Positions 6,787-15,400 of a stretch of 24,785 nucleotides of DNA are shown in pieces. The notes beneath the pieces were generated by a model that was not told the origin of the DNA, did not search any database, and worked only from the letters and a program-made list of their open reading frames with translations. Both the position numbers and the translations under genes were made by a program. Source of the DNA: Verrucomicrobiales bacterium (GTDB lineage Bacteria; Verrucomicrobiota; Verrucomicrobiia; Verrucomicrobiales; DEV007); contig JAKISY010000071.1 of the NCBI GenBank assembly GCA_021648365.1, positions 1-24,785 on the forward strand. Reading direction: 5' to 3'. How positions within the stretch are numbered: position 1 is the first letter of the stretch; every line of letters starts with the position of its first letter.

Positions 6787-7881
6787 ATGTCAGATACTGA
6801 AACCATTCCCGTCCTCAGCCACGTAGATGAATACCTCAAACTGGCGCAGCAATACGATTGCTCAGACGTCCACCTATCTCCTACCTGCCAACCTTCTTGG
6901 CGACGTTTTGGCCGCCTGCAACCGCTGTGGGAGAATGCCGACCACCTAACTCCAGAGCAAACCGAACATCTCGCCCGCACCTACCTGCCTGAAGCAGAGC
7001 TAGCTCGCTTAGAAGAAAAAGGGGATGTCGATTTTGCTTACGACACCGACTTTGGTCGTTTCCGCGCCTCTGTCATCAAACAACGTCTCGGTTGGGAGAT
7101 GGTCTTCCGCGTGATCAGCACCTCGGTGCGCACCATGGAGGAACTCGGCTTACCCGATGCCATCAAACCCTTGCTGCAGTATCATAATGGCCTCATTTTG
7201 GTCACGGGATCGGTTGGTAGTGGTAAATCAACCACCCTTGCTGCCTTGATCACCGAGATCAACGCTTCTCGAACGGATCACATCATAACTTTGGAAGACC
7301 CGATCGAATACGTCATCGACTCTAACTTGTGTCACGTGAACCAACGCGAAATCCATACTCACACCGAATCTTTCGGCTCTGCACTGCGCGCCTCACTACG
7401 TGAAGATCCAGACATCATCATGGTGGGTGAAATGCGCGACCTCGAAACCATCTCGCTGGCGATCACCGCAGCAGAAACGGGTCACTTAGTGCTCGCCACC
7501 CTACACACAGGAAGTGCTGCCCGAACCCTCGACCGTATCCTCGACGTATTTCCCACCGAGCAACGAGAGCAGATCCGCGTCATGGTAAGCGAATCGCTAC
7601 GCGGTGTCATCAGTCAACAGTTGGTGCCAAAAGCCGATGGAGAAGGGCGCGTGCTCGCACTAGAAGTCCTAGTCAACTCCCCCGCAGTGGCAGCCACCAT
7701 TCGCGATGGCAAAACTTTCATGCTACCCGGCATCATGCAGACAGGTAAAAATCTCGGTATGAAGCTGCTCGACGATTCACTCATCGAGTTGGTAGAAGCC
7801 GGCACCGTCGATGCTGAAGAGGCTATCGGACGCGCCGTCGACCCTATTCAAATGCGCCGCACCTTAGGGCTGGAAGGCTAA
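6787..7881 (+). CDS. PilT/PilU-family retraction ATPase (first copy)
   Basis: This is a hexameric secretion-type ATPase (364 aa) of the PilT/PilU branch, which powers retraction of type IV pili at the inner-membrane base. An N-terminal PAS-like domain (about residues 10-110, with SDVHLSP) precedes the RecA-like ATPase. Visible motifs are Walker A GSVGSGKST (141-149), Asp box ITLEDPIEYV (167-176), Walker B region DPDIIMVGEMRD and His box HLVLATLHTG (233-242). The P-loop has GSVG where most PilT have GPTG, and the family's C-terminal region is present but divergent. A second, more canonical pilT-like gene follows 49 bases downstream. This pairing resembles pilT-pilU, with this copy the likelier accessory subunit. 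No pilus structural genes are visible in the window. Confidence 0.88.
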   Translation: MSDTETIPVLSHVDEYLKLAQQYDCSDVHLSPTCQPSWRRFGRLQPLWENADHLTPEQTEHLARTYLPEAELARLEEKGDVDFAYDTDFGRFRASVIKQRLGWEMVFRVISTSVRTMEELGLPDAIKPLLQYHNGLILVTGSVGSGKSTTLAALITEINASRTDHIITLEDPIEYVIDSNLCHVNQREIHTHTESFGSALRASLREDPDIIMVGEMRDLETISLAITAAETGHLVLATLHTGSAARTLDRILDVFPTEQREQIRVMVSESLRGVISQQLVPKADGEGRVLALEVLVNSPAVAATIRDGKTFMLPGIMQTGKNLGMKLLDDSLIELVEAGTVDAEEAIGRAVDPIQMRRTLGLEG

Positions 7882-7897
7882 AACTAAGACATTTCTA

Positions 7898-7924
7898 ATC
7901 TAAAAATTCTAACCTAAAAATTCT
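7898..7924. repeat. CTAAAAATTCT direct repeat between the two pilT-like genes
   Basis: Two copies of CTAAAAATTCT lie head to tail in the 49-base spacer just before the second pilT-like gene. They fill the space normally occupied by a ribosome binding site, and no AGGAGG-like sequence is seen. It may be a slippage product with no function. Confidence 0.4.
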
Positions 7925-7930
7925 CTTCCC

Positions 7931-9028
7931 ATGGCAGTCATCGATCAATACTTTCAACACCTCGTCCAATCTGGTGCATCTGACCTCCACCTAGCTGAAG
8001 GTCAACCACCCAAAATCAGAGCTCACGGAGCACTACAACCTATCGCTGAAGGTGTGCTGGAGCACGAATCGCTCAAGGCGATGCTAGCGGAAATCTGCGA
8101 ACCCAAAGCCTTCGCGCGCTATCTAGAAACTGGCGACCTCGACTTCGCTTATGCGATGGATTCCGACTCCCGTTTTCGTTGCAACTTCTACAAACAAAAA
8201 AACGGACTCGGAGCGGTGTTTCGTTTGATCCCTACCAAAATCGCTACTTTAGAACAACTCGGCATTCCAGAGGTGGTGAAAAAATTTGGTGATTTGCGCA
8301 GCGGATTGGTGCTCGTCACTGGCCCCACTGGATCAGGAAAATCGACCACCTTGGCAGCTTTGATCGATTACATCAATACTAAATACTCGCGTCACATCAT
8401 CACCATTGAAGAGCCGATCGAGTTTGTTCACAACAACAAAAAGAGCATCATCTCGCAGCGCGAAGTCCCAATCCAAACTCCCTCTTTCGCCGATGGCCTG
8501 CGCGCCTCGCTACGTGAAGATGCCGACATCGTTCTAGTGGGAGAAATGCGTGATTTGGAAACGATCTCCCTCGCTCTCACCGCGGCAGAAACTGGCTTAC
8601 TTGTCTTTGGCACCTTGCACACCAACAACGCTCGCAAAACCGTTGACCGTCTGGTCGATGTATTCCCCTCCGATCAGCAATCCCAAGTGCGCACCATGTT
8701 GTCCGCATCTCTGCGCGGCGTGCTCGCTCAGTTATTGCTGAAAAAAACCGGCGGTAAAGGTCGCGTAGCGGTCAACGAGATCCTCGTCGCCACCCCTGCT
8801 GTGGCAGCCGTCATTCGTGAAGGGGCTACGCAGAAGTTGCAAGACATCATCACTGGCGGGGGAAATGTCGGCATGCAGTTCATGGACGATGCGATCTGGG
8901 CAGAAATGCTCAGTGGCAATGTCGATCCCATCGAAGCCTACATGAAAGCTATCGACAAATCCCGTTTCGCAGCACTCCTGCCACCTGAGTATTCAGAGCT
9001 TGGTAATTCAGGCGGCGGAGGAGAGTGA
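7931..9028 (+). CDS. pilT: PilT-family twitching motility ATPase (second copy)
   Basis: This 365-residue ATPase is of the PilT type, driving pilus retraction and twitching. Motifs are in order: SGASDLHLAEG near the N-terminus (PAS-like domain), Walker A GPTGSGKST (131-139), Asp box ITIEEPIEFV, Walker B DADIVLVGEMRD, and His box LLVFGTLHTNNARKTVDRL. The arginine-rich segment QREVPIQTPSFADGLRASLR links the Asp and Walker B boxes as in PilT. The P-loop is fully canonical, making this the better PilT of the pair. The C-terminus ends in a short Gly/Ser tail (NSGGGGE). The 49-base spacer from the first copy contains a CTAAAAATTCT direct repeat. A perfect double palindrome follows the stop and may end the transcript. 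Confidence 0.9.
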   Translation: MAVIDQYFQHLVQSGASDLHLAEGQPPKIRAHGALQPIAEGVLEHESLKAMLAEICEPKAFARYLETGDLDFAYAMDSDSRFRCNFYKQKNGLGAVFRLIPTKIATLEQLGIPEVVKKFGDLRSGLVLVTGPTGSGKSTTLAALIDYINTKYSRHIITIEEPIEFVHNNKKSIISQREVPIQTPSFADGLRASLREDADIVLVGEMRDLETISLALTAAETGLLVFGTLHTNNARKTVDRLVDVFPSDQQSQVRTMLSASLRGVLAQLLLKKTGGKGRVAVNEILVATPAVAAVIREGATQKLQDIITGGGNVGMQFMDDAIWAEMLSGNVDPIEAYMKAIDKSRFAALLPPEYSELGNSGGGGE

Positions 9029-9047
9029 ACAAGGCGTTCTCTTAAAG

Positions 9048-9119
9048 GTAGTGTGGGTGTCCTCACCCGCTTCCCGTTGTGGCTAGGTCAGTCTTTTCGG
9101 GTGAGGACACCCACACTAC
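9048..9119. repeat. REP/BIME-like pair: two inverted GTAG-headed palindromes
   Basis: The arms 9048-9069 and 9098-9119 are exact reverse complements over 22 bases, separated by a 28-base loop. Each arm is itself a small palindrome (GGGTGTCCTCACCC, stem GGGTG/CACCC) preceded by GTAG, the head that marks REP sequences mobilised by RAYT transposases. It sits between two convergent transcription units (pilT and sufD), the usual place for REPs, and probably also works as a bidirectional transcript end. No RAYT gene is in the window. Confidence 0.75.
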
Positions 9120-9214
9120 GCCCGCCTTTCGTAGAGCGAATTTGCTAGAACTTCACCTTCTTAAATTTGGCTGAAGAGGCAGTCAAGCCTTGCTATCGGT
9201 GAACGATTACCCCT

Positions 9215-10582
9215 TTACTCGCTAACCACCTTAAAGGCTTTTTCGAGTTCACGATTGACCACCTCTTTGATCTCATCGCCATCGAGACGATCGATCACTT
9301 CATGGAGAAATCCAAAACTGATCAATTGCCTCGCGGCTTGCTCAGTGATCCCTCTAGTAGAACAGTAAAACAACTGATCGGGATCAATCGGCCCAGCCGT
9401 CGATCCATGACTGCAACGCACTTGGTCCGCATCGATCTGCAAACCTGGCATCGAGTTGGCTTCGGCTTCATCACTGTTGAGCAAATTGCGACAAGTCTGG
9501 AAAGCATCGGTGTGATGCGCCCCTTTTTCGACCACAATCAAGCCGTCAAAAATCGTCTTAGCTTGATCATACAAAGCGTTTTTATAAAACAAATCGCTCT
9601 GTGTGTTCTCCACTTCATGCAGCTGCAAAGTGCGTTGGTCCACCTCATCGTTCGCCGCTGCTAGATTCAAAGCGAGCATATCACTGCGCGCTCCCGAAGC
9701 CATCATGCGGCTGATGTTTTCATTACGAACCCACGCCGCCCCTAGATTGATCAGTGCCGTTTTCACCGCTGCATCCTCCCCTACAAGAGTGCTTCCCATT
9801 TGCACTTGGCGGTCACTACGACTCAGGCGCTGCAGTGCCACATAGTTCACCTTAGAATTTTTCCCCGCCACGATATCCGTCATACCAATCGACAATGCCG
9901 CTGCGTCCTCATCGATCGATTGATAGTGATCGATCACCGATACAGTAGAGCCCTCTCCGCTAACGATCAAAGTGTGCGGCAAGATCACTCGCTCTGCTCC
10001 GCCCATCCAGTGAAACACTTCCACTGGTCCGACCAGTTCGACACCTGCTGGCACATGAACAAACACACCGCTAAGGGTACCTGATCCATGCAAAGCAGCG
10101 AACTTCTTGCCACCCAACTGAGCCTCCTCTTGCATAAAAAACTCACGTACTTTTTCTCCGTGCTGAATCAAAGCCTCGTTCATTGGCAAACAAATCACAC
10201 CCTCAGGCAAGTCGCTGATTTCACTGCTCACCAGCGCATTATTGACAAATACCAAGCGCGCAGCGCTTTTTTCACCAGCAACCGACCGCTCGACCAAAGC
10301 CTGCGCCTGTCCTGCCTCCAAGGTCTGCGCTAATTGCAGCCCACTGAATTTAGTCAGCTTCAAATTGGCAAATCGCCAAGCTTCATCACGGCGGCTAGGC
10401 ACTGGTGCAGCGATGAACGTTCTCCACGCCTCGTCCCGCATTTGCAAATACCAACTGGGCAAATCGCCAGCCAATTCATTCTCTACCTGCTCTGCCCGCA
10501 ACGGAGCATCCGCCCAAGATGATGCGCTTTTTCCCAGCTCATCACTCACAATCTTTTCCAACTCAGCTATCGCTTCTGCCAT
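9215..10582 (-). CDS. sufD: Fe-S cluster assembly protein SufD
   Basis: The protein has 455 aa and is a scaffold subunit of the SufBC2D complex that builds iron-sulfur clusters in the cytoplasm. The N-terminal helical part includes LPSWYLQMRDEAWRTF and PSRRDEAWRFANL (residues about 40-75), typical of SufD. A long right-handed beta-helix core follows, and the C-terminal helical domain contains CSHGSTAGPIDPDQLFYCSTRGI, the conserved SufB/SufD end with the HGS signature. Last gene of the leftward fur-sufC-sufB-sufD operon, 68 bases after sufB. Its 3' end converges on the pilT unit. SufS, SufU or SufE partners are not in the window. Confidence 0.93.
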   Translation of the reverse strand: MAEAIAELEKIVSDELGKSASSWADAPLRAEQVENELAGDLPSWYLQMRDEAWRTFIAAPVPSRRDEAWRFANLKLTKFSGLQLAQTLEAGQAQALVERSVAGEKSAARLVFVNNALVSSEISDLPEGVICLPMNEALIQHGEKVREFFMQEEAQLGGKKFAALHGSGTLSGVFVHVPAGVELVGPVEVFHWMGGAERVILPHTLIVSGEGSTVSVIDHYQSIDEDAAALSIGMTDIVAGKNSKVNYVALQRLSRSDRQVQMGSTLVGEDAAVKTALINLGAAWVRNENISRMMASGARSDMLALNLAAANDEVDQRTLQLHEVENTQSDLFYKNALYDQAKTIFDGLIVVEKGAHHTDAFQTCRNLLNSDEAEANSMPGLQIDADQVRCSHGSTAGPIDPDQLFYCSTRGITEQAARQLISFGFLHEVIDRLDGDEIKEVVNRELEKAFKVVSE

Positions 10583-10650
10583 GATATCCTAGTCCTTACT
10601 CAAATCCTAAATTCCAAATTCTCGTTCACTCGCTCGCTCAAATCGCTCGC

Positions 10651-12069
10651 TTAGCCCACACTGTTTTCCATTTCCAAATCAATCAAGCGTTTCAGCTCCA
10701 CGCTGTATTCCATCGGAAACTCACGCACCAGATCGTTGACAAAACCATTCACACTCAAACTCATCGCCTCGGCCTCATTCAAACCTCGCTGTTTCATGTA
10801 AAAAATCTGCTCCTCGCTCACCTGACTGACACTCGCTTCATGCTGCGTCACATGCTGATTCCCCTTCACCGTGATCGCTGGGTAGGTATCGGTGCGGCTG
10901 TTCGAGTTGATCAACAAAGCATCACACTCAGTATTGTTACGGCACCCCTTCAGATGTTTTGGGATATGCACCATACCACGATATGTGGAACGACCCGTGC
11001 CAACCGAGATCGATTTCGAAATCACATTGGAAGTCGTCTCATCCGCCGCGTGAACCATCTTCGCTCCCGTATCCTGATGCTGACCATCATTCGCCAACGC
11101 GATCGAGATCACCTCGCCACGAGCCTTACGCCCTTTCATCACCACGCCCGGGTATTTCATCGTCAGTCGTGACCCGATATTACAATCGATCCAGCGCACC
11201 TCAGCATTTTCAAAAGCCAACGCTCGCTTGGTCACCAGATTGAACACATTGGCACTCCAGTTCTGCACCGTGATGTATTGGATCTTCGCATGAGGCATAG
11301 CGACCAACTCCACCACCGCACTGTGCAGCGTAGCCGTTTCAAATTTGGGTGCCGTGCACCCCTCCATGTAAGTCACCTCAGCACCCTCATCGACGATGAT
11401 CAATGTGCGCTCGAATTGACCAAAATTCTCTGCGTTGATACGAAAATAAGCCTGTAGTGGATGTTTCACTTTTACACCTGGAGGCACGTAAATGAAACTG
11501 CCACCAGAAAACACCGCGCTGTTCAAAGCCGAGTATTTGTTGTCACCCGTCGGGATCACTTTACCAAACCACTTGCGGAAAATCTCAGGATGCTCACGCA
11601 AGCCTTCGGTGGAGTTGACAAAAATCACCCCCTCTTTTTCCAGCTCCACCTTCACATTGGAATACGCCGCTTCACTGTCGAACTGAGCCTCCACTCCTGC
11701 GAGGAACTTACGCTCCTTCTCTGGTATGCCGAGACGCTCAAAAGTCTCCTTCACATCATCCGGCACATCATCCCATGAACGGCTCGGCTGCTGCCCTTTT
11801 GCCAAATAATACCGAATATCATTGAAGATGATATTCTCCAAATCCTTACTCGCCCAATGAGTCGGTAAGGGCTTGCCCTCGAAGATCTTAAGCGCCTTTT
11901 TACGAAAATCCAAGATCCACTTTTCTTCGTTCTTTACCCCCGAAATATACTCCACGGTCTTCTCAGAAAGCCCCGTTCCCGCATCGTAGGCGTAGTCTTC
12001 AGGGAAACTAAAATCACCCGCGTCTTGATCGATGTTTACCGCTGCTGCAGTTGCTGTGTCTTGACTCAT
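10651..12069 (-). CDS. sufB: Fe-S cluster scaffold protein SufB
   Basis: This 472-residue protein is the main scaffold of the SUF system, on which the nascent Fe-S cluster forms with SufC and SufD. Recognisable segments include SEKTVEYISGVKNEEKWILD near the N-terminus, the central SGGSFIYVPPGVKVKHPLQAY motif, EGCTAPKFETATLHSAVVEL (containing a conserved cysteine) and the C-terminal TECDALLINSNSRTDTYP and NQHVTQHEASVSQVSEEQIF. The length and order fit canonical SufB. A purine-rich ribosome binding site (AAGGAAAGGG) precedes the ATG. It is followed by sufD and preceded, 48 bases away, by sufC. Confidence 0.95.
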   Translation of the reverse strand: MSQDTATAAAVNIDQDAGDFSFPEDYAYDAGTGLSEKTVEYISGVKNEEKWILDFRKKALKIFEGKPLPTHWASKDLENIIFNDIRYYLAKGQQPSRSWDDVPDDVKETFERLGIPEKERKFLAGVEAQFDSEAAYSNVKVELEKEGVIFVNSTEGLREHPEIFRKWFGKVIPTGDNKYSALNSAVFSGGSFIYVPPGVKVKHPLQAYFRINAENFGQFERTLIIVDEGAEVTYMEGCTAPKFETATLHSAVVELVAMPHAKIQYITVQNWSANVFNLVTKRALAFENAEVRWIDCNIGSRLTMKYPGVVMKGRKARGEVISIALANDGQHQDTGAKMVHAADETTSNVISKSISVGTGRSTYRGMVHIPKHLKGCRNNTECDALLINSNSRTDTYPAITVKGNQHVTQHEASVSQVSEEQIFYMKQRGLNEAEAMSLSVNGFVNDLVREFPMEYSVELKRLIDLEMENSVG

Positions 12070-12117
12070 TGTATCGCCCTTTCCTTTTAAACTCTATGAT
12101 AAAAACCGCTATAAAAC

Positions 12118-12894
12118 CTACACCCCCACCGCGACTTCCTGATCCGCAAATTCCTGAATCACCCAGTCGTAACCCTTATCTTCCAATTCCAGCGCCAATT
12201 CCTTGCCACCAGTTTTGATGATTTCCCCTTTATAAAGCACATGCACCACGTCTGGCACGATGTAATCCAGCAAGCGCTGGTAATGAGTGATCACCAAAAA
12301 TCCACGCTCAGGCGAACGCATCGCATTCACTCCATCAGCAACGATTTTCAGCGCATCAATGTCCAAACCACTGTCCGTCTCATCTAAGACCGCGTATTTC
12401 GGCTCCAACATCATCATCTGCAGAATCTCCAAACGCTTTTTCTCGCCACCAGAAAAACCCTCATTCACCGCACGCCCTGTAAACGAACGATCAATTTTCA
12501 GCTCGTCCATTTTGCCATACATTTCCTTGTAAAAAGCCACAGCATCCAGCTCATCACCCTTTTGCAAACGCGCCTGACGTGCCGCGCGAATAAAGTTGGC
12601 GATGCTAACACCGGGGATCTCAAGCGGGTATTGGAAAGCGAGAAAAAATCCCGCCCGTGAACGCTCATCGATTTCCATAGCGAGCAAATCTTCACCATTC
12701 ATCGTGATCCCACCAGCCGTCACCTCATAGTCCTCGTGACCTGCCATCACTTTCGCCAAGGTGCTTTTCCCAGAACCGTTGGGTCCCATAATCGCGTGCA
12801 CTTCTCCTTGCGGAACCTCAAGGTTTAATCCCTTGAGAATCTCTTGCCCTGCCACATTGGCCTTCAAATTACTGATCGATAATACCTGACTCAT
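12118..12894 (-). CDS. sufC: SUF system ATPase SufC
   Basis: The protein has 258 aa and is an ABC-type ATPase that drives conformational change of the SufBC2D scaffold. Motifs are Walker A GPNGSGKST (37-45), Q-loop AFQYP (86-90), ABC signature FSGGEKKRLEI (147-157) and Walker B with the catalytic glutamate YAVLDETDSGLD (168-179). The histidine switch is in VITHYQR. The DETDSGLD variant is the SufC hallmark that separates it from transporter ATPases. It follows the Fur-family regulator by about 40 bases and begins the suf genes of the leftward operon, so its supply is probably controlled by that regulator. Confidence 0.95.
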   Translation of the reverse strand: MSQVLSISNLKANVAGQEILKGLNLEVPQGEVHAIMGPNGSGKSTLAKVMAGHEDYEVTAGGITMNGEDLLAMEIDERSRAGFFLAFQYPLEIPGVSIANFIRAARQARLQKGDELDAVAFYKEMYGKMDELKIDRSFTGRAVNEGFSGGEKKRLEILQMMMLEPKYAVLDETDSGLDIDALKIVADGVNAMRSPERGFLVITHYQRLLDYIVPDVVHVLYKGEIIKTGGKELALELEDKGYDWVIQEFADQEVAVGV

Positions 12895-12935
12895 GTTATT
12901 ATTTTCTTATGTCTAAAATCAAAAAATCGCTACCT

Positions 12936-13403
12936 TCACCCATTGCCGCCCACCTCTTTCTCCGCTGCATTGCAATCAGGACAAACCCCCTTCATCGCCA
13001 CTTCCAATTGGTCGATACGTGCCCCCTCAGGTAGCTCCCATACCGATTCCACCTCTTTGTCATTCTTCAAGTCTATATCGAGGACTTGCTCGCATTTCAC
13101 ACAGATGAAATGAGCGTGCTGCGCCAAATTAGGGCAATAACGCGAAGCATCCCTGCCCACATTCACCTGCTTGACCAATCCCGCAGCACTCAAAGTCTCC
13201 AAACAATTATAAACCGTCGCTAGCGAAATACTCGACATCCGCTGTTTCGAACGCATGTATACCTCAGTAGCAGTCGGATGATCTCGCTCGTCCAACAGCA
13301 CATCGTAAACCAGCTTGCGCTGTTTAGTCATACGCAAACCACCCAGCGCGCCACCACCTGACTCACCTTTTGCTGCTATATCCTGTCGAAGTTTAGACAC
13401 CAT
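12936..13403 (-). CDS. Fur/PerR-family metal-dependent repressor
   Basis: This 155-residue regulator has an N-terminal winged helix (residues about 24-90, recognition helix SLATVYNCLETL) and a C-terminal metal/dimer domain. The sensory segment is QHAHFICVKC (95-104), and two CxxC pairs, Cys101/104 and Cys141/144, should hold a structural zinc ion as in Fur and PerR. The first 24 residues are an extension before the usual MTKQRKLVYD beginning, so a shorter start is possible. It is the first gene of an operon with sufC, sufB and sufD, which implies control of Fe-S assembly in response to iron or peroxide. Fur versus PerR cannot be decided by eye. A matching palindromic box lies just upstream, so autoregulation is likely. 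Confidence 0.9.
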   Translation of the reverse strand: MVSKLRQDIAAKGESGGGALGGLRMTKQRKLVYDVLLDERDHPTATEVYMRSKQRMSSISLATVYNCLETLSAAGLVKQVNVGRDASRYCPNLAQHAHFICVKCEQVLDIDLKNDKEVESVWELPEGARIDQLEVAMKGVCPDCNAAEKEVGGNG

Positions 13404-13434
13404 CTCTATATGCGCACCTTCACCCTCATCCTAA

Positions 13435-13456
13435 TTGATATCAAGAATTATTCTAA
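13435..13456 (-). promoter_or_regulatory. Fur/PerR-type operator in front of the fur-suf operon
   Basis: Upstream of the regulator start is a perfect interrupted palindrome AGAAT-T-ATTCT (13444-13454), within a 15-base stretch at 13442-13456 that agrees with most positions of the PerR/Fur 7-1-7 consensus. A second perfect palindrome TTGATATCAA (13435-13444) abuts it. On the minus strand TAGAAT could be the -10 element, so a bound repressor would block the promoter. Operator function is inferred. Confidence 0.6.
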
Positions 13457-13502
13457 ATAAAAACTAGGATTTCCCCCAACAACTCACAGAATCACCAAAA
13501 GG

Positions 13503-15395
13503 TCACTGCTCTTCCCCCTCTTGATCCGGTAAAATGCTCTCCACCAAACGCCCAATCCCCTCTTGAGCAAAAATGCTGTTAGGGTACATCTTGCGAGATT
13601 TGAGATACCACGCCAAGCTCGAACCGGCTTGATTACGCTGCTCCAAGTTCTCCGCTTTTTTCAAAGCTCCGACAAACTCCGCCACCTCCGTCGCCAAATT
13701 CGAACGCTGCGTTCCCAGCGGTTGATCATCGGGAAAGCGCTTAAATACCCGCTCGACAATCTCCCAAGCACCATAAGGATTGCCCCCCTTCGCCAAAGCC
13801 TCTGCCTGTTTCAGCGAAATCTCAATCTCCTGGATATTAGTCAAAATCTCAGTCAGTGCCTCTTGCCGCCCCGCATCATCAACCGTCGCCGCGATGAAGC
13901 GTCCCTTGTCATTATATATTTGACGATAACTCTGCGTGCTGATCAGACGATCAAACTCCAGCTTAGCCTGCTGCATCACATCCCCCTGATCCGCGATCAA
14001 ATTGAACTGCTCCTTCAACACCGGGTTGGTCGGCCAGATTTCAGCCGCCGCCTTGATGTTCTCTTCATACACCTCATTCTGCCCCTTGAGCGCCGCATTT
14101 TTTGCCGTGCGGATACGCATGTTACTAGTGATCTTCGCCACCTCGATCGCTTGCAGCGGTTTGGAGTAATCAAAATCCTGTGCCGCAGCACGCATCTTTT
14201 TCACCAGCTCTTCCGCTAAGGTATAATCCCGTATCTGCAAAGTCGAAATCAGCTGAAACGACATGCGCGAGTACTCCGCTACCTTTTGCTTTTTCTCCAT
14301 CGGCAAAGTCCGCACCTTGGGCATGTATTCCCCGCTCAAAAAAGCTTCCGCCAAGCGCTTGCTAGCTCCGTCCAAATTCCCCTTCTCGATTAAGAAGTCA
14401 AAAGCTTGCACTGCTTCATTGACATCGCGAATCGCCTCATTGGCAAACGAATCCAAAGTCGTCACCGTCGGACTGAAGCCCAGACTTTGGCTGAACGATT
14501 TCTCGATGTCGGAACCTTTTTCAAAATCCAACTTACCATTGCCATCACGAAAGAATTCCGTATAGATCCGCGCCGCCATGATCACATGCTCAAAACGTCG
14601 TTGCATGAAAAACTGCAAAATCAAAGCCTGGAACTCCAGCTTCGCCTGTATCTGCGAGAGTTCCATCTTCGCCATGTTCTTCACTCGGCTCGCCTCAACC
14701 TCGGTGATCCTTTGTATGAAACGCTGCACCTGCCCCGCATTCGCCACCGTCACCGGCTTAGACTTATTTTTCCCATCCTTACTCGCTGGCTGCAAAGCCG
14801 TCGGTTCATTCCACTGCTCAAATTTCCAATCCAACTGCTTGCGCTGTTTTTTCAACTCCTGATTGATACGTTTCAGATCCCCGACACTCTTTTTTGCCAA
14901 CCACACCCGATACACCGCGTTTGCCAGCGATTCACAAAGCCGTGCGTCCTGCTCAAACTTTGACGCGCCCTCCAGCAAAGCCACCGCCTTAGGCAAGTTA
15001 GGTTTGCGATGTGGAGAAAGTGCATCGAGCACCTCACGCATCACCGCACGATAAGCTTTGTCCTGCTCGCTCTCAGATGGCGGAGCATTGAGGTATTTCT
15101 CAAATCGCGCCGCAAAGACCCGATTGTTATTGACGTTCCAGTTTTTGCCATCAAAAGAAAAGGTCTCCGATCCCGGATCAAAAAACGGCACATCATTGCC
15201 CAACATCTGCTTCGAGCCACCACCGCCACTCTGCGATTTCACCGTTGTTGTGCTGTTATTGTTACTCGAACTCGCAGGCTTCTGCGATGGAGGCGTGAAC
15301 ACCTGCGCGATCAGCACAGACGATAGCGACAAACTACCCATCAACGCAGCGCTCAAACACAATTTGAATCTTTTAGAATAAAACAACACACTCAT
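13503..15395 (-). CDS. Large exported protein of unknown function, helical repeat-like
   Basis: The protein has 630 aa, with an N-terminal signal peptide (residues 1-30, ending near SSVLIAQ). A low-complexity linker rich in Ser, Asn, Thr and Gly follows (about 35-62). The remainder is almost entirely helical with features of TPR-like repeats, for example EALAKGGNPYGAWEIVERVF near residue 545 and a repeat-like end (SSLAWYLKSRKMYPNSIFAQ). No enzymatic motif is visible. It lies 5 bases downstream of a 141-residue membrane-anchored gene, so the two probably form one transcript and may form a periplasmic complex. I do not recognise a named family; similar long helical exported proteins seem typical of Verrucomicrobiota. 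Confidence 0.75.
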   Translation of the reverse strand: MSVLFYSKRFKLCLSAALMGSLSLSSVLIAQVFTPPSQKPASSSNNNSTTTVKSQSGGGGSKQMLGNDVPFFDPGSETFSFDGKNWNVNNNRVFAARFEKYLNAPPSESEQDKAYRAVMREVLDALSPHRKPNLPKAVALLEGASKFEQDARLCESLANAVYRVWLAKKSVGDLKRINQELKKQRKQLDWKFEQWNEPTALQPASKDGKNKSKPVTVANAGQVQRFIQRITEVEASRVKNMAKMELSQIQAKLEFQALILQFFMQRRFEHVIMAARIYTEFFRDGNGKLDFEKGSDIEKSFSQSLGFSPTVTTLDSFANEAIRDVNEAVQAFDFLIEKGNLDGASKRLAEAFLSGEYMPKVRTLPMEKKQKVAEYSRMSFQLISTLQIRDYTLAEELVKKMRAAAQDFDYSKPLQAIEVAKITSNMRIRTAKNAALKGQNEVYEENIKAAAEIWPTNPVLKEQFNLIADQGDVMQQAKLEFDRLISTQSYRQIYNDKGRFIAATVDDAGRQEALTEILTNIQEIEISLKQAEALAKGGNPYGAWEIVERVFKRFPDDQPLGTQRSNLATEVAEFVGALKKAENLEQRNQAGSSLAWYLKSRKMYPNSIFAQEGIGRLVESILPDQEGEEQ

Positions 15396-15400
15396 GATCT

